From Halomonas beimenensis (GTDB taxonomy: Bacteria > Pseudomonadota > Gammaproteobacteria > Pseudomonadales > Halomonadaceae): DNA of 64,000 nucleotides. The DNA lies in assembly GCF_002549795.1 (NCBI RefSeq), contig NZ_CP021435.1, forward strand, positions 2,232,001 through 2,296,000, written 5' to 3'. The position numbers were made by a program, and so were the translations under genes. The stretch's first letter is position 1. Each line of letters opens with the position of its first letter. Positions 1 through 9,106 of this stretch are shown here, piece after piece. The notes beneath the pieces are model-generated. The model saw nothing but the letters and a program-made list of their open reading frames with translations, was not told the DNA's origin and made no database searches.

Positions 1-1
1 T

Positions 2-820
2 CTCACCCAGCCGGCGGTCAGCAAGCGCATCGCGGTGCTCGAGGGCCAGGTCGGAGCCCGCCTCTTCGACCGCATCGGCCGGAAGGTGGCGCTCACCGAG
101 GCCGGCCGGCTACTGCTCCCCCGGGCCCGGCAGATCCTGGTGATGGTCGACGACAGCCGCCGGGCCCTGGGCAACCTGGAGGGCCGGGTCGCCGGCAGCC
201 TGACGCTCGCCACCAGCCACCACATCGGCCTGCATCGCCTGCCGCCGCTGCTCAAGGCCTATACCGGCCGCCACCCGGAGGTGCGGCTGGACCTGCACTT
301 CCTGGACTCCGAACAGGCCTACCAGGGCGTGCTCGACGGCGAGCTGGAGATCGCCGTGGTGACCCTGGCGCCGCACCCCGATCCCCAGCTCGAGGTGGTG
401 CCGGTGTGGATCGACCGACTGTGCTTCGTCTGCGCCCCGGACCACCCCCTGGCCGGCCGGGGGCGGCTGGGGCTCCACGAGCTGTGCGCCTTCGATGCCG
501 TCCTTCCCGGCCCCCTGACCTTCACCCGCGGCCTGATCGAGGGCCGTTTCGCCGCCGCCGGCCTGGACCTGCCGGTGGCGCTCTCCACCAACTACCTGGA
601 GACCCTGAAGATGATGACCGCCATCGGCCTGGGCTGGAGCCTGCTGCCGGAGCGGCTGGTGGCCGGGGAGCTGCACGTCCTCGAGGTGGACCACCCGCCG
701 ATCCATCGCCCCCTGGGCTACCTGGTGCATCGCAGCCGTACCCTGTCCAACGCCGCCCGGGCCATGCTGGGCCTGCTCGACCAAGCTCGCGAGGACGCGG
801 CCAGAGACGGGGAGCATTGA
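2..820 (+). CDS. LysR-family transcriptional regulator (5' end outside window)
   Basis: The reading frame is open from the first bases of the window, so the true start lies upstream. The first visible residues (LTQPAVSKRIAVLEGQ) are the recognition part of a LysR winged helix-turn-helix, followed by the usual RLFDR..R.V.LTEAG wing. The remaining 272 residues cover the linker helix and the LysR substrate-binding domain, so only about 30 N-terminal residues are missing. It reads in the same direction as the oxygenase gene 188 bp downstream and probably controls that cluster in response to a pathway metabolite. The inducer cannot be read from the sequence. Family assignment is secure; the target is inferred from position. 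Confidence 0.9.
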   Translation, partial: LTQPAVSKRIAVLEGQVGARLFDRIGRKVALTEAGRLLLPRARQILVMVDDSRRALGNLEGRVAGSLTLATSHHIGLHRLPPLLKAYTGRHPEVRLDLHFLDSEQAYQGVLDGELEIAVVTLAPHPDPQLEVVPVWIDRLCFVCAPDHPLAGRGRLGLHELCAFDAVLPGPLTFTRGLIEGRFAAAGLDLPVALSTNYLETLKMMTAIGLGWSLLPERLVAGELHVLEVDHPPIHRPLGYLVHRSRTLSNAARAMLGLLDQAREDAARDGEH

Positions 821-883
821 TGCCGTTAAACATCAATAATTACTACCCGGCATCATCCTGAATCATCGCTATATATGATTTTT

Positions 884-903
884 AGCGGCAATTATTTGCC
901 GCT
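884..903 (+). terminator. Hairpin after the LysR gene
   Basis: A perfect 8-bp stem (AGCGGCAA / TTGCCGCT) with a TTAT loop sits in a local AT-rich patch about 65 bp after the LysR stop. It is preceded by five T and followed by only a short T-rich stretch, so it could act weakly in either direction. The rest of the 821-1008 gap should hold the promoter of the oxygenase gene, but no convincing -35/-10 pair was found. Confidence 0.45.
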
Positions 904-1008
904 TTACATCAAAACTATGCCCCATGGCGTGTCGCAAAACCTCATGTAGCGCCGCTACCGCCCGCCTAGCCTTGTGCCCATTACATCCCCTGATGCACGA
1001 GGTGAACC

Positions 1009-2166
1009 ATGTCACAGAGCCCCCAGGCCTGGGCCGCCCAGCGTCCCGAGAACGCCCTGACCCTGCCGTCCCGCTACTTCTATGACCCGACGCTGTTCGA
1101 GGCCGAGCGCGAACGCATCTTCATGGGCGCCTGGCACTTCGGCTGTCACGTCAACGAGCTCGACCGGCCCGGCGCCTTCGTGGTCCGCGACATCTTCGAC
1201 CAGAGCGTGATCCTGATGCGCGACCGGGACGGCGAGCTGCACGCCTTCCACAACGTCTGCCAGCACCGCGGCAACCGCCTGCTGAACGAGACCCGCGGCG
1301 TCCAGAAGGGCGTGATCCGGTGCGCCTACCACTCCTGGTGCTACGGCGCCGACGGCCGCCTCAAGGCCGCGCCGCGCAGCGATCGCATCGAGGCCTTCGA
1401 CGTCGACGATTACCGGATCCCGCCGGTGCGCCTGCAGGTCTTCGCCGGCGGCGTCTACTTCAACCTCGATCCCGACGCCGCGGACATGCATGAGCTCTTC
1501 CCCGGGGCCGAGGCGGCCATCCGCGACGCCATTCCCGACCTCGACGAGCTGCGCCTGATCCAGGAGGACGACGTCGTCGTCCCGGCCAACTGGAAGGTGA
1601 TCATGGACAACTCCATCGAGGGCTATCACTTCCAGCTCTCGGGGCCCCACCACGTCGACCTGGCGTCACTGATCGACTTCTCCGGCTACAAGCTGCGTCA
1701 CCACGACAACTGGTGGACCTACGGCGCCCCGCCCAACCGCGAGGCGACCGAAGCCTATGGCGCACCGATCGGCCGCCCGGTGGAGGACGGCGACGGCTTC
1801 TTCAACATCGGCCTCTGGCCCCACAACACCTTCTACCAGTTCCCGTTCTCCCAGTGCATGGGCACCTTCATGATCATCCCGCTGGATGCCGAGCGCAGCA
1901 TCCTGCGCTTCGGCTACTACAGCGCCCATGACCGGGACGCCCTGCCCGAGGTGACCCAGGCCAGCATCCGCTGGATGAACGAGGACCTGGGCCCGGAGGA
2001 CATCGAGCTCAACGTCACCACCCAGAAGGGACTGCGCTCGCTGGGCTACGACCAGGGCCGCTACATGATCGACGCCGAGCGCAGCAACGAGAGCGAGCAC
2101 CTGGTGCTGAACTTCCACCGCCTGGTGCACCGGGCCCTGCACGGCGAGGACGGAGCGGAGGCATGA
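1009..2166 (+). CDS. Rieske non-heme iron oxygenase, alpha subunit (CntA/GbcA-like)
   Basis: Predicted oxygenase of a two-component Rieske system, probably partnered with the reductase at 5881-6831. The 385-residue protein has a Rieske [2Fe-2S] domain with ligands C84/H86 (NVCQHRG) and C105/H108 (CAYHSW), then a catalytic domain with the mononuclear iron site in DNSIEGYHFQLSGPHH. The residue bridging the two metal centres, three before H207, is Glu204 rather than the usual Asp. Carnitine monooxygenase CntA also has Glu there. The nearby betaine-type binding protein and choline dehydrogenase-like gene suggest a methylated or quaternary amine substrate. The stop overlaps the SDR start (ATGA), implying coupled translation. 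The exact substrate is unknown; carnitine, glycine betaine and stachydrine are all possible. Confidence 0.85.
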   Translation: MSQSPQAWAAQRPENALTLPSRYFYDPTLFEAERERIFMGAWHFGCHVNELDRPGAFVVRDIFDQSVILMRDRDGELHAFHNVCQHRGNRLLNETRGVQKGVIRCAYHSWCYGADGRLKAAPRSDRIEAFDVDDYRIPPVRLQVFAGGVYFNLDPDAADMHELFPGAEAAIRDAIPDLDELRLIQEDDVVVPANWKVIMDNSIEGYHFQLSGPHHVDLASLIDFSGYKLRHHDNWWTYGAPPNREATEAYGAPIGRPVEDGDGFFNIGLWPHNTFYQFPFSQCMGTFMIIPLDAERSILRFGYYSAHDRDALPEVTQASIRWMNEDLGPEDIELNVTTQKGLRSLGYDQGRYMIDAERSNESEHLVLNFHRLVHRALHGEDGAEA

Positions 2167-2930
2167 GCGCCTCTCGTCCCTTCGCCGGCAAGCGCGTGCT
2201 GGTCACCGGCGGCGCCCGCGGGATCGGCGCCGCCACCGTGCGCCGCTTCCTCGAGGAGGGCGCGACGGTCGCCGTCGGCGCCCGGCGGGCGGCCTCCGTG
2301 GAAGCCCTGCGTGGGGAGCTGGGCGACGAGGCCGCGGTGGTCGCCGCCCCGGGGCCGCTGGAGGACCGCGCCTCCTGCGCCGCCGTGGTGGACGACGCGG
2401 TGGCCGGCCTCGGCGGGCTGGACGTGCTGGTCAATGGCGCCGGCGTCTTCGAGGAGGTGCCCTTCGAGGCGGTCAGCCAGGCCCACTGGGACGCCACCAT
2501 GGCGGTCAACGTGGCCGGCACCTTCTTCACCCTCCAGGCCGCGCTCCCCCACCTGGAGGCGGCCTCCGGCAACGCCGTGAACCTGGGTTCCGACGCCGGG
2601 CTGATCGGCTTCCCGCCGAGCAGCGTCTACTCCGGGGCCAAGGCCGCGGTGGTCAACCTGACCCGGGCACTGGCCCTGGAGCTCGCCGGACGCATCCGCG
2701 TCAACTGCGTCTGCCCCGGCAACGTCGCCACCGAGATGATCGAGGCCGCCGCCGAGGCCAGCGGCGACCGGGAACGCTACCTGGCCGCCGCCCATGCCCG
2801 AGCACCGATGGGGCGCATGGCCCGGCCCGAGGAGGTCGCCGACGCCATCCTCCACCTGGCCTCGCCCCGGGCCGGCTTCACCCATGGCGCCATCCTCTCG
2901 GTGGATGGCGGCGGGGTCTGCGGCTACTGA
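2163..2930 (+). CDS. Short-chain dehydrogenase/reductase
   Basis: Classical SDR of 255 residues: an N-terminal nucleotide-binding motif (TGGARGIGAA, about residues 15-24), NGAG at the end of beta-4, and the catalytic Ser...Tyr-x-x-x-Lys set (NLGS, then VYSGAK). The C-terminal region contains PMGRMARPEEVADAI and ends near SVDGGGV, both standard for the family. It is expected to oxidise a hydroxyl to a carbonyl, or the reverse, using NAD(P). Its 4-bp overlap with the Rieske gene and the shared direction place it in the same transcript, probably handling a hydroxylated or dealkylated intermediate. The substrate cannot be deduced. Confidence 0.85.
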   Translation: MSASRPFAGKRVLVTGGARGIGAATVRRFLEEGATVAVGARRAASVEALRGELGDEAAVVAAPGPLEDRASCAAVVDDAVAGLGGLDVLVNGAGVFEEVPFEAVSQAHWDATMAVNVAGTFFTLQAALPHLEAASGNAVNLGSDAGLIGFPPSSVYSGAKAAVVNLTRALALELAGRIRVNCVCPGNVATEMIEAAAEASGDRERYLAAAHARAPMGRMARPEEVADAILHLASPRAGFTHGAILSVDGGGVCGY

Positions 2931-2974
2931 GCCGATTCGCCCTTTCGATAACAACACGCTAAGGAGATTTCCCC

Positions 2975-3916
2975 ATGACGAAGCATCCCCAATCCCTGCG
3001 TAGCGGCCTGCTGGCTACCGCCCTGACCGCCGCCACCCTCCCCGGCCTCGCCCAGGCCGCCGAGGTGAACTTCGCGACCCCGCCGTGGCCCGGTGCCACG
3101 GTCAAGACCGAGGTGGCCAGCCAGCTGCTGGAGCGCCTCGGCTACGAGACCAGCGTCAAGGAGGCCAGCACCGCCATCATCCTGGAAGGCCTGGTCGGCG
3201 GCGACATCGACGTCGACATGGCACTGTGGCGCCCCTCCCAGAGCGACATGCTCGACCCGCGCCTGGAGACCGGCGAGCTGGTCGAGGTGGCGAAGAACAT
3301 CCAGGGCGCGCGCTTCAAGCTCGCCGTCCCCGGCCATGTCTGGGAGGCCGGCGTGCGCTCCATGGCCGACCTGGCCGAGCATGCCGAGCGCTTCGACCAC
3401 AGCCTCTACGGCATCGAGCCCGGCAACGTCGGCAACGAGATCATGCAGGACGCCATCGACGCGGACACCTACGGCCTGGGCGACTGGAAGGTCGTGGCCT
3501 CCAGCGTCACCGGCATGCTCTCCCAGCTCGAGGCCAACAACGACGGCGGCCGCTGGACCGCCTTCCTGGGCTGGGAGCCCCACTGGATGAACGTCGTCTA
3601 CGACGTGCGTTACCTGCAGGACCCCGAGGGCCTGTGGGGCGGCGCCAGCACCGTGTCCACCGTGGCCAGCGCCGATTTCCTCGAGCGCGAGCCCAACGTC
3701 GCCGCCTTCCTCGAGCGGATGGTGGTCCCCATCGAGGTGCAGAACGCCTGGGTCCACGAGTTCAGCCGCGAGGAACGGCCCCTGGAAGCGGTGGCCGGCG
3801 ACTGGCTCGACGCCAACCCCGAGCTGGTCGGCGAGTGGCTCGAGGGCGTGACCAGCGCCGACGGCGCCACGCCGGCCCTGGAGGCCTATATGGACGCCTA
3901 CCTGGCCGACCGCTAA
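2975..3916 (+). CDS. ABC transporter substrate-binding protein, glycine betaine/choline type (OpuAC/ProX-like)
   Basis: Periplasmic binding protein of 313 residues with a clear signal peptide (LLATALTAATLPGLAQAA, cleavage near residue 28). The mature part resembles the OpuAC family: an N-terminal NFATPPWPG segment, an ALWRPSQ segment and FLGWEPHWMN, where aromatic residues could form the cage that holds a trimethylammonium group. A ribosome site (AAGGAG) lies 8-9 bases before the ATG. No ABC permease or ATPase gene is nearby, so it must work with a transporter encoded elsewhere or serve as an orphan receptor. Its position inside a Rieske/GMC cluster is the strongest hint that the substrate is a quaternary amine. 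The exact ligand is unknown. Confidence 0.82.
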   Translation: MTKHPQSLRSGLLATALTAATLPGLAQAAEVNFATPPWPGATVKTEVASQLLERLGYETSVKEASTAIILEGLVGGDIDVDMALWRPSQSDMLDPRLETGELVEVAKNIQGARFKLAVPGHVWEAGVRSMADLAEHAERFDHSLYGIEPGNVGNEIMQDAIDADTYGLGDWKVVASSVTGMLSQLEANNDGGRWTAFLGWEPHWMNVVYDVRYLQDPEGLWGGASTVSTVASADFLEREPNVAAFLERMVVPIEVQNAWVHEFSREERPLEAVAGDWLDANPELVGEWLEGVTSADGATPALEAYMDAYLADR

Positions 3917-4138
3917 GGAAAGGCTGATTTATTGCTGCGCTCGACAAACCACAGGGACGTGGGAAGTGCGTTGGTTCGTCGGGAACGAACCTAGGGAGCC
4001 TGGCCGACGGCGGTCCCGATTCGTCGGACCGTCACAATCCTCATTGAGCAACCTGTCAACTCCGGTTGCTCCGTTCCGGCGGCGGCCAGGCTAGGCGCCC
4101 CCGCCTCTCATCGCTCGCGACATAAATCAGCGCTTTCC
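3917..4138. repeat. Dispersed intergenic repeat with imperfect terminal inverted repeats, copy 1
   Basis: A non-coding block of about 222 bp begins right at the stop of the binding-protein gene. It starts with GGAAAGGCTGATTTATTG and ends with CATAAATCAGCGCTTTCC, which are imperfect inverted repeats of one another, and carries TGCTGCGCTCGA just inside the left end and ATCGCTCGCGAC inside the right. The same ends and the internal GTTCCGGCGGCGGCCAG recur at 10114-10286. It looks like a small non-autonomous element. The 67 bases that follow, up to the GMC gene, contain only the leader and ribosome site. Confidence 0.75.
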
Positions 4139-4205
4139 CACGCCCCATTCCCAACTCCCAGCGATGCCGGGCGCCGAACGCGCCCGCCTCCCTTCTGGAG
4201 TCACC

Positions 4206-5870
4206 ATGAATCCGACCCCTGACTACGACTACATCATCGTCGGCGCCGGCTCGGCGGGCTGCGTGCTCGCCGACCGCCTGAGCGCCGACGGCCGGCACCG
4301 GGTGTTGCTGCTGGAGGCCGGCCCCAGGGACCGCTCCTGGACCATCCACATGCCGGCGGCCATGGGGGCGGCCATCGACGGCCCCCGCTTCAACTGGCAC
4401 TACTGGTCGGGGCCCGAGCCCCACCTGGACGGCCGGCGCATCGCCACGCCCCGGGGCAAGACCCTGGGCGGCTCCTCCTCGATCAACGGCATGGTCTACA
4501 TCCGCGGCCACGCCCGGGACTACGACGCCTGGGCCGAGGCCGGCTGCGAGGGCTGGGACTATGCCCATGTGCTGCCCTACTTCAAGCGCGCGGAATCCCA
4601 TGCCCTGGGCGGCGACGACTATCACGGCGACGACGGCCCGCTGCGGGTGAGCCCGGGCACGCCGACCGACCCGCTGGCCCGGGCCTTTCTCGAAGCCGGG
4701 GAGCAGGCCGGCTACGGCGCCAGCGAGGACGTCAACGGCTACCGCCAGGAGGGCTTCGGCCGGGTCGACCGCACCACCCACCGGGGCCGGCGCTGGAGCA
4801 CCGCCCGGGGCTACCTGGCCCGGGCCCGGACGCGCCCCAACCTCACCGTGATCACCGGCGCCCTGGCCGAGCGGGTGGTCGTCGAGGACGGCCGCGCCCG
4901 GGGCGTGGCCTACCGTCGCGGCGCGGCGCGCGTCGAGGCCCGGGCCCGCCGGGAGGTGCTGCTCGCCAGCGGCGCCATCAACAGCCCGCAGCTGCTGATG
5001 CTCTCCGGCATCGGTCCGCGGGACGAGCTGGAGCGCTGGGGCATCGCCGAGACCCATCGCCTGGAAGGCGTCGGCCGGCGACTCAGCGACCACCCGGACA
5101 CCGTGGTCGCCTACCGCTGCCCCAGGCCCGTCTCCCATGCCCCCTGGACCCGGGCGCCGCGCAAGTGGTGGCTGGGCATGCGCTGGTTCGCCGACCGCGG
5201 CGGGCTGGCCGGCACCAACCTGTTCGACGCCGGGGCCTTCATCCGCTCCCGGGCCGGGGTCGAGCACCCCGACCTGCAGCTGACCTTCATGTCCCTGGCC
5301 GTCGAGCCCGGCACCGTGGAGGCCCTCAAGGAGCACTCCTTCCAGGTGCACATCGACCTGATGCGCCCGACCAGCCTGGGCCGGGTACGCCTGGCGGACA
5401 CCGACCCGGCGAAGGCCCCGGCGATCGTCTTCAACTACCTGGCCACCGAGCGCGACCGGGCCGACATGCGCGCCGCGGTACGCCTGGTCCGCGAGTTGAT
5501 CGAGCAGCCGGCCTTCGACGGCCTGCGCGGCGAGGAGATCACCCCGGGCGCCGACTGCCAGAGCGACGCGGCCCTGGACGCCTGGGCCCGGGCCACCACC
5601 GAGACCGGCTATCACGCCGCCGGCACCTGCAAGATGGGCCCGGCGAGCGATCCCGAGGCGGTGGTCGACCCCGAGCTGCGCGTCCACGGGCTCGAGGGCC
5701 TGCGCGTGGTGGATGCCTCCATCATGCCGACCATCGTCAGCGGCAACACCAATGCGCCGACCGTCATGATCGCCGAGAAGGCCAGCGACCTGATCCTCGG
5801 CCACCCCGCCCCGGCGCCCAGCGAGGCGCCGGTGTGGATCCACCCCGACTGGCAGAACCAGCAACGCTGA
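4206..5870 (+). CDS. GMC-family oxidoreductase (choline dehydrogenase-like)
   Basis: FAD-dependent alcohol oxidoreductase of 554 residues, the usual size for BetA-type enzymes. It has the N-terminal dinucleotide motif YIIVGAGSAGCVLA, the GMC signature GGSSSINGMVYIRGH, the second signature GAINSPQLLMLSGIGP and the catalytic His in GYHAAGTCKMG, ending with the FAD-contact region DASIMPTIVSGNTNAPT. I chose the ATG at 4206, not the upstream in-frame one, because it is followed at once by the flavin fold and preceded by CTGGAGTC. It probably oxidises an alcohol to an aldehyde that the ALDH at 6863-8347 takes on. Choline is possible, but GMC substrates are broad, so betA is not assigned. Confidence 0.87.
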   Translation: MNPTPDYDYIIVGAGSAGCVLADRLSADGRHRVLLLEAGPRDRSWTIHMPAAMGAAIDGPRFNWHYWSGPEPHLDGRRIATPRGKTLGGSSSINGMVYIRGHARDYDAWAEAGCEGWDYAHVLPYFKRAESHALGGDDYHGDDGPLRVSPGTPTDPLARAFLEAGEQAGYGASEDVNGYRQEGFGRVDRTTHRGRRWSTARGYLARARTRPNLTVITGALAERVVVEDGRARGVAYRRGAARVEARARREVLLASGAINSPQLLMLSGIGPRDELERWGIAETHRLEGVGRRLSDHPDTVVAYRCPRPVSHAPWTRAPRKWWLGMRWFADRGGLAGTNLFDAGAFIRSRAGVEHPDLQLTFMSLAVEPGTVEALKEHSFQVHIDLMRPTSLGRVRLADTDPAKAPAIVFNYLATERDRADMRAAVRLVRELIEQPAFDGLRGEEITPGADCQSDAALDAWARATTETGYHAAGTCKMGPASDPEAVVDPELRVHGLEGLRVVDASIMPTIVSGNTNAPTVMIAEKASDLILGHPAPAPSEAPVWIHPDWQNQQR

Positions 5871-5880
5871 GGAGGCCGCC

Positions 5881-6831
5881 ATGACCGATCGCCTGTCGCT
5901 GATCCTGACCCGGCGTCGCCGCCTGGCCCCGGCCATCGTCGAGCTGACCCTCGAGGCCGAGGACGGCGCGCCCCTGCCGCCGGCCCCCGCCGGCGCCCAC
6001 CTGGAGCTGGAGCTCCCGGACGGCCTGGTGCGCCATTATTCGCTGCTCGACGACGGCGCCGAGGGCCGCTACCGCCTGGGCGTGCTCCGCGAGGCCGACT
6101 CCCGGGGCGGCTCGGCCTTCCTGGCCGACCAGGCCTCGGAGGGCCTGCGACTGACCGCCTCGTTGCCCCGGGACCGCTTCCCGCTGGACGAGACGGGCCG
6201 CCGCCAGGTGCTGATCGGCGGCGGCATCGGCATCACGCCGCTGGTGGCCATGGCCCGGCGGCTGTGCGCCCGGGGCATCACGCCGGAGGTGCACTACCTG
6301 GTGCGCCGGGAGGCGGACGCCGCCTTCGCCGAGGAACTCGCCGCCCTGCTGCCCGAGGGGGCGCTGTGCCTGCATGTCTCCGCCCGGGACGGCCGCGCCG
6401 AGGTGGCCTCCCTGGTCGGCGAGGTGGACGCCGACACCCGGGTCCACGCCTGCGGGCCGGAAGGCCTGCTCGCCGCCCTGGAGGCCGCAGCCGCCGCCTG
6501 GCCGGCGGGCTGCCTGCGCCTGGAGCGCTTCCGGGGTACCGCGCCGGACGCCGCCCCGCGGGACGGCCACTGCGAGATCGTGCTCGAGCGCAGCGGCCGG
6601 ACCCTCACCCTGGCTCCCGAGGAATCGCTGCTCGAGGGCCTCGACCGCGCCGGCGTGGCCCCGCCCACCCTGTGCGGCGAGGGCGCCTGCGGCACCTGCG
6701 CCTGCGGCGTGATCGAGGGCGAGGTGGACCACCGGGACGTCCTGCAGTCCGATGCCGAGAAGGCCGCCAACGACACCCTCTACGCCTGCGTCTCCCGCCC
6801 CGCGGGGGCGCGCCTGGTGCTCGACCTCTGA
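5881..6831 (+). CDS. Oxygenase reductase: flavodoxin-reductase-type domain plus C-terminal [2Fe-2S] ferredoxin
   Basis: Electron-transfer partner for a Rieske oxygenase, 316 residues. The N-terminal half is an FNR-like barrel with the flavin-binding stretch HYSLLDD, then a nucleotide-binding domain with GGGIGITPLVAMARR. The last 90 residues are a plant-type ferredoxin with ligands CGEGACGTCACGV. Domain order (flavin, NAD, then iron-sulfur) matches the phthalate dioxygenase reductase class, which includes CntB-type reductases. It starts 10 bp after the GMC stop with GAGGAGG as ribosome site. Its natural partner is the Rieske protein at 1009-2166, even though about 3.7 kb and a repeat separate them. 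Confidence 0.87.
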   Translation: MTDRLSLILTRRRRLAPAIVELTLEAEDGAPLPPAPAGAHLELELPDGLVRHYSLLDDGAEGRYRLGVLREADSRGGSAFLADQASEGLRLTASLPRDRFPLDETGRRQVLIGGGIGITPLVAMARRLCARGITPEVHYLVRREADAAFAEELAALLPEGALCLHVSARDGRAEVASLVGEVDADTRVHACGPEGLLAALEAAAAAWPAGCLRLERFRGTAPDAAPRDGHCEIVLERSGRTLTLAPEESLLEGLDRAGVAPPTLCGEGACGTCACGVIEGEVDHRDVLQSDAEKAANDTLYACVSRPAGARLVLDL

Positions 6832-6862
6832 ATACCCGACCCAAGACGACGAGGAACCTCCC

Positions 6863-8347
6863 ATGCCCCTGACCCATCATGACTGGAAGCGCCGCGCCGC
6901 GGCCCTCGAGGTCGACGGCCGCGCCTGGATCGACGGGCGCCGCCGCCCGGCCGCGGGCGGCGCCACCCTGGACTCGATCAACCCCATGACCGGCGAGGCC
7001 GTGGCCGCGGTGGCGGCCTGCGACGCGGCCGACGTGGACCGCGCCGTGGCCGCCGCCCGGACGGCCCTCGTGGCCGGCGACTGGGCCCGGGCCGAGCCCG
7101 GAGAGCGGCGCCGGGTGATGCTGGCCATCGCCGCCGAGATCCGCATCCACCGCGAGGAGCTGGCCCTGCTCGACAGCCTGGAGGCCGGCAAGTGCATCAC
7201 CGAGGCCCTGGAGGACGCCGAGGAGGCCGCGGTGCTCTTCGACTGGTACGGCGAGCTGCAGGACAAGGCCTACGACCGGGTCGCCCCCGCCCCGGCCGGC
7301 GTCCAGGCCACCGTCACCCACGAGCCGCTGGGCGTGGTGGGGGCCGTGGTGCCCTGGAACTACCCGCTGCACAACGCCACCGTCAAGCTGGCCCCGGCGC
7401 TCGCCGCGGGCAACAGCCTGGTACTCAAGCCCGCCGAGGAGTCGTCGCTGTCCGCCCTGCGCCTGGCGGAGCTGTGCGACAAGGCGGGCCTGCCCACCGG
7501 GGTGCTCAACGTGGTGCCGGGCCATGGCCACCTGGCCGGCGAGGCCCTGGGTCGCCACGAGGACGTGGACGCCCTCGGCTTCACCGGCTCCACCGAGATC
7601 GGCAAGCGCTTCCAGGTCTATGCCGGGGAGTCGAACATGAAGCCGGTCTGGCTGGAATGCGGCGGCAAGAGCCCGCTGGTGATCTTCGACGACTGCCCCG
7701 ACCTGGAGGCGGCGGTGGACGCCGCGGTGGCGGGCATCTTCACCAACGCCGGCCAGGTCTGCTCGGCCCACTCCCGCCTGCTGCTCCAGGACGGCATCCA
7801 CGACGCCTTCCTGGCCGCACTCGACAAGCGCCTGGAGGCCCTGGTCCCCGGCGATCCCCTGGATCCGGACACCCGGCTGGGGCCGCTGGTCAGCCGCGCC
7901 CAGTTCGACAAGGTCCGCGACTACCTGGCCATCGGCAAGCGGGAGGCCACCCTGCGCCACGGCGGGGAACCGCTCACCGCCGCCGGCGGCGAGCTCTTCG
8001 TCGCCCCCACGGTGTTCACCGGCGTCACCCCCGAGCACCGGTTGTTCCGCGAGGAGATCTTCGGCCCGGTGCTGGCGGTGAGCCGCTTCGCCGACGAGGC
8101 CGAGGGCGTGGCGCTGGCCAACGACAGCCGGTACGGCCTGGCCGCCTCGCTGTGGACCGCCGACCTGGGCCGCGCCCACCGCCTGTGCGACGCCCTGCAG
8201 GCGGGCACGGTGACGGTCAACGGCGTCGACGCCGTGAGTCCCCAGACGCCCTTCGGCGGCATGAAGCAGTCCGGCATCGGCCGCGACTACGAGCTGGCCG
8301 GCATGCACAAGTACATGGCGCTGAAGACCCGCTGGATCCACTACTGA
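6863..8347 (+). CDS. NAD(P)-dependent aldehyde dehydrogenase (betaine-aldehyde dehydrogenase-like)
   Basis: ALDH-superfamily enzyme of 494 residues that oxidises an aldehyde to the acid. Visible marks are the PWNYPL and cofactor-binding regions, GFTGSTEIGK, the general-base Glu265 in LECGGKSP and the catalytic Cys300 in NAGQVCSAHS, plus the conserved EEIFGPVLAV and SGIGRDYE C-terminal motifs. The ATG at 6863 follows a GAGGAA ribosome site and gives a normal family length; an upstream in-frame start would run through the reductase stop. It sits between the reductase and the aldolase with short gaps, so it most likely belongs to the same operon and removes the aldehyde made by the GMC enzyme or the oxygenase. 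Confidence 0.9.
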   Translation: MPLTHHDWKRRAAALEVDGRAWIDGRRRPAAGGATLDSINPMTGEAVAAVAACDAADVDRAVAAARTALVAGDWARAEPGERRRVMLAIAAEIRIHREELALLDSLEAGKCITEALEDAEEAAVLFDWYGELQDKAYDRVAPAPAGVQATVTHEPLGVVGAVVPWNYPLHNATVKLAPALAAGNSLVLKPAEESSLSALRLAELCDKAGLPTGVLNVVPGHGHLAGEALGRHEDVDALGFTGSTEIGKRFQVYAGESNMKPVWLECGGKSPLVIFDDCPDLEAAVDAAVAGIFTNAGQVCSAHSRLLLQDGIHDAFLAALDKRLEALVPGDPLDPDTRLGPLVSRAQFDKVRDYLAIGKREATLRHGGEPLTAAGGELFVAPTVFTGVTPEHRLFREEIFGPVLAVSRFADEAEGVALANDSRYGLAASLWTADLGRAHRLCDALQAGTVTVNGVDAVSPQTPFGGMKQSGIGRDYELAGMHKYMALKTRWIHY

Positions 8348-8362
8348 GCCGAGGAGCCGACC

Positions 8363-9097
8363 ATGAGCGAGATTCCCGAGGTCCCGGGCAACGCCCGGGA
8401 ACAGCTGGCCTGCGCCCTGCGCTGGCTGGCCCGCCTGGACCTGCACGAGGCCACCGCCAACCATTGCAGCCTGGCCACCGCCGAGGGCGGCGAGCGTTTC
8501 CTGATCAACCCGGCGGGCCGGCACTTCGCCGAGCTGCGCGCCAGCGACCTGCTGGAGGTCGAGGCCCGGGGCGGCGAGCGCCCCGCCGGGCTCGACCCCA
8601 CCGCCTGGGCGATCCACGGCGCCCTGCACCGCCAGGGCCGCGAGGTGGGCTGCATCCTGCACACCCACTCGCTGTACGCCACCGCCCTGGCCTGCCTGGC
8701 CGAGCCCGAGCTGCCCCCGGTGGAGCAGAACGCCATGCGCTTCTTCGAGCGCGTGGCGGTCGACCGAGGCTTCGAGGGCATGGGCCTCGGCGACGAGGCC
8801 GAACGCCTGGGCCGCCTGGCCGGCGAGGCGCCGATCCTGCTGCTGGGCAACCACGGCGTCATCGCCACCGGCGCCGATGTCGCCGAGGCCTTCGACAACC
8901 TCTATTATTTCGAGCGCGCCTGCCGCTCCTACCTGGTGGCCCGGGCCAGCGGACTGCCGCTGGCGCCGGTGGCCCCGGAGGTGGCCCGCAAGACCGCCGC
9001 CCAGTGGGACGACTATGCCCGGGCGGGCGCACCCCAGGCCCACTTCGCGGCGCTGATGCGCCTGCTCGACAAGGAGGGCGACGACTACCGGAGTTGA
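8363..9097 (+). CDS. Class II aldolase/adducin-family protein
   Basis: A 244-residue member of the class II aldolase/adducin (fuculose-phosphate aldolase-like) fold. The zinc-binding His pair is in ILHTHSLYA and a third His in LLGNHGVIATG; the N-terminal substrate region reads NHCSLA. Such proteins cleave or decarboxylate small hydroxy-acid or sugar-phosphate substrates, and many are of unknown role. It begins 15 bp after the ALDH stop with a GAGGAG site and ends 9 bp before the regulator, so it belongs to the operon. A role in trimming the carbon skeleton left after amine removal is plausible but unproven. Confidence 0.82.
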   Translation: MSEIPEVPGNAREQLACALRWLARLDLHEATANHCSLATAEGGERFLINPAGRHFAELRASDLLEVEARGGERPAGLDPTAWAIHGALHRQGREVGCILHTHSLYATALACLAEPELPPVEQNAMRFFERVAVDRGFEGMGLGDEAERLGRLAGEAPILLLGNHGVIATGADVAEAFDNLYYFERACRSYLVARASGLPLAPVAPEVARKTAAQWDDYARAGAPQAHFAALMRLLDKEGDDYRS

Positions 9098-9106
9098 GAT
9101 CGCACC

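Noticed and set aside
4206..8347. Assigning betA and betB to the GMC and aldehyde dehydrogenase genes
   Set aside because: Both families are broad, betI is absent, and the surrounding Rieske and aldolase genes do not belong to the bet operon.
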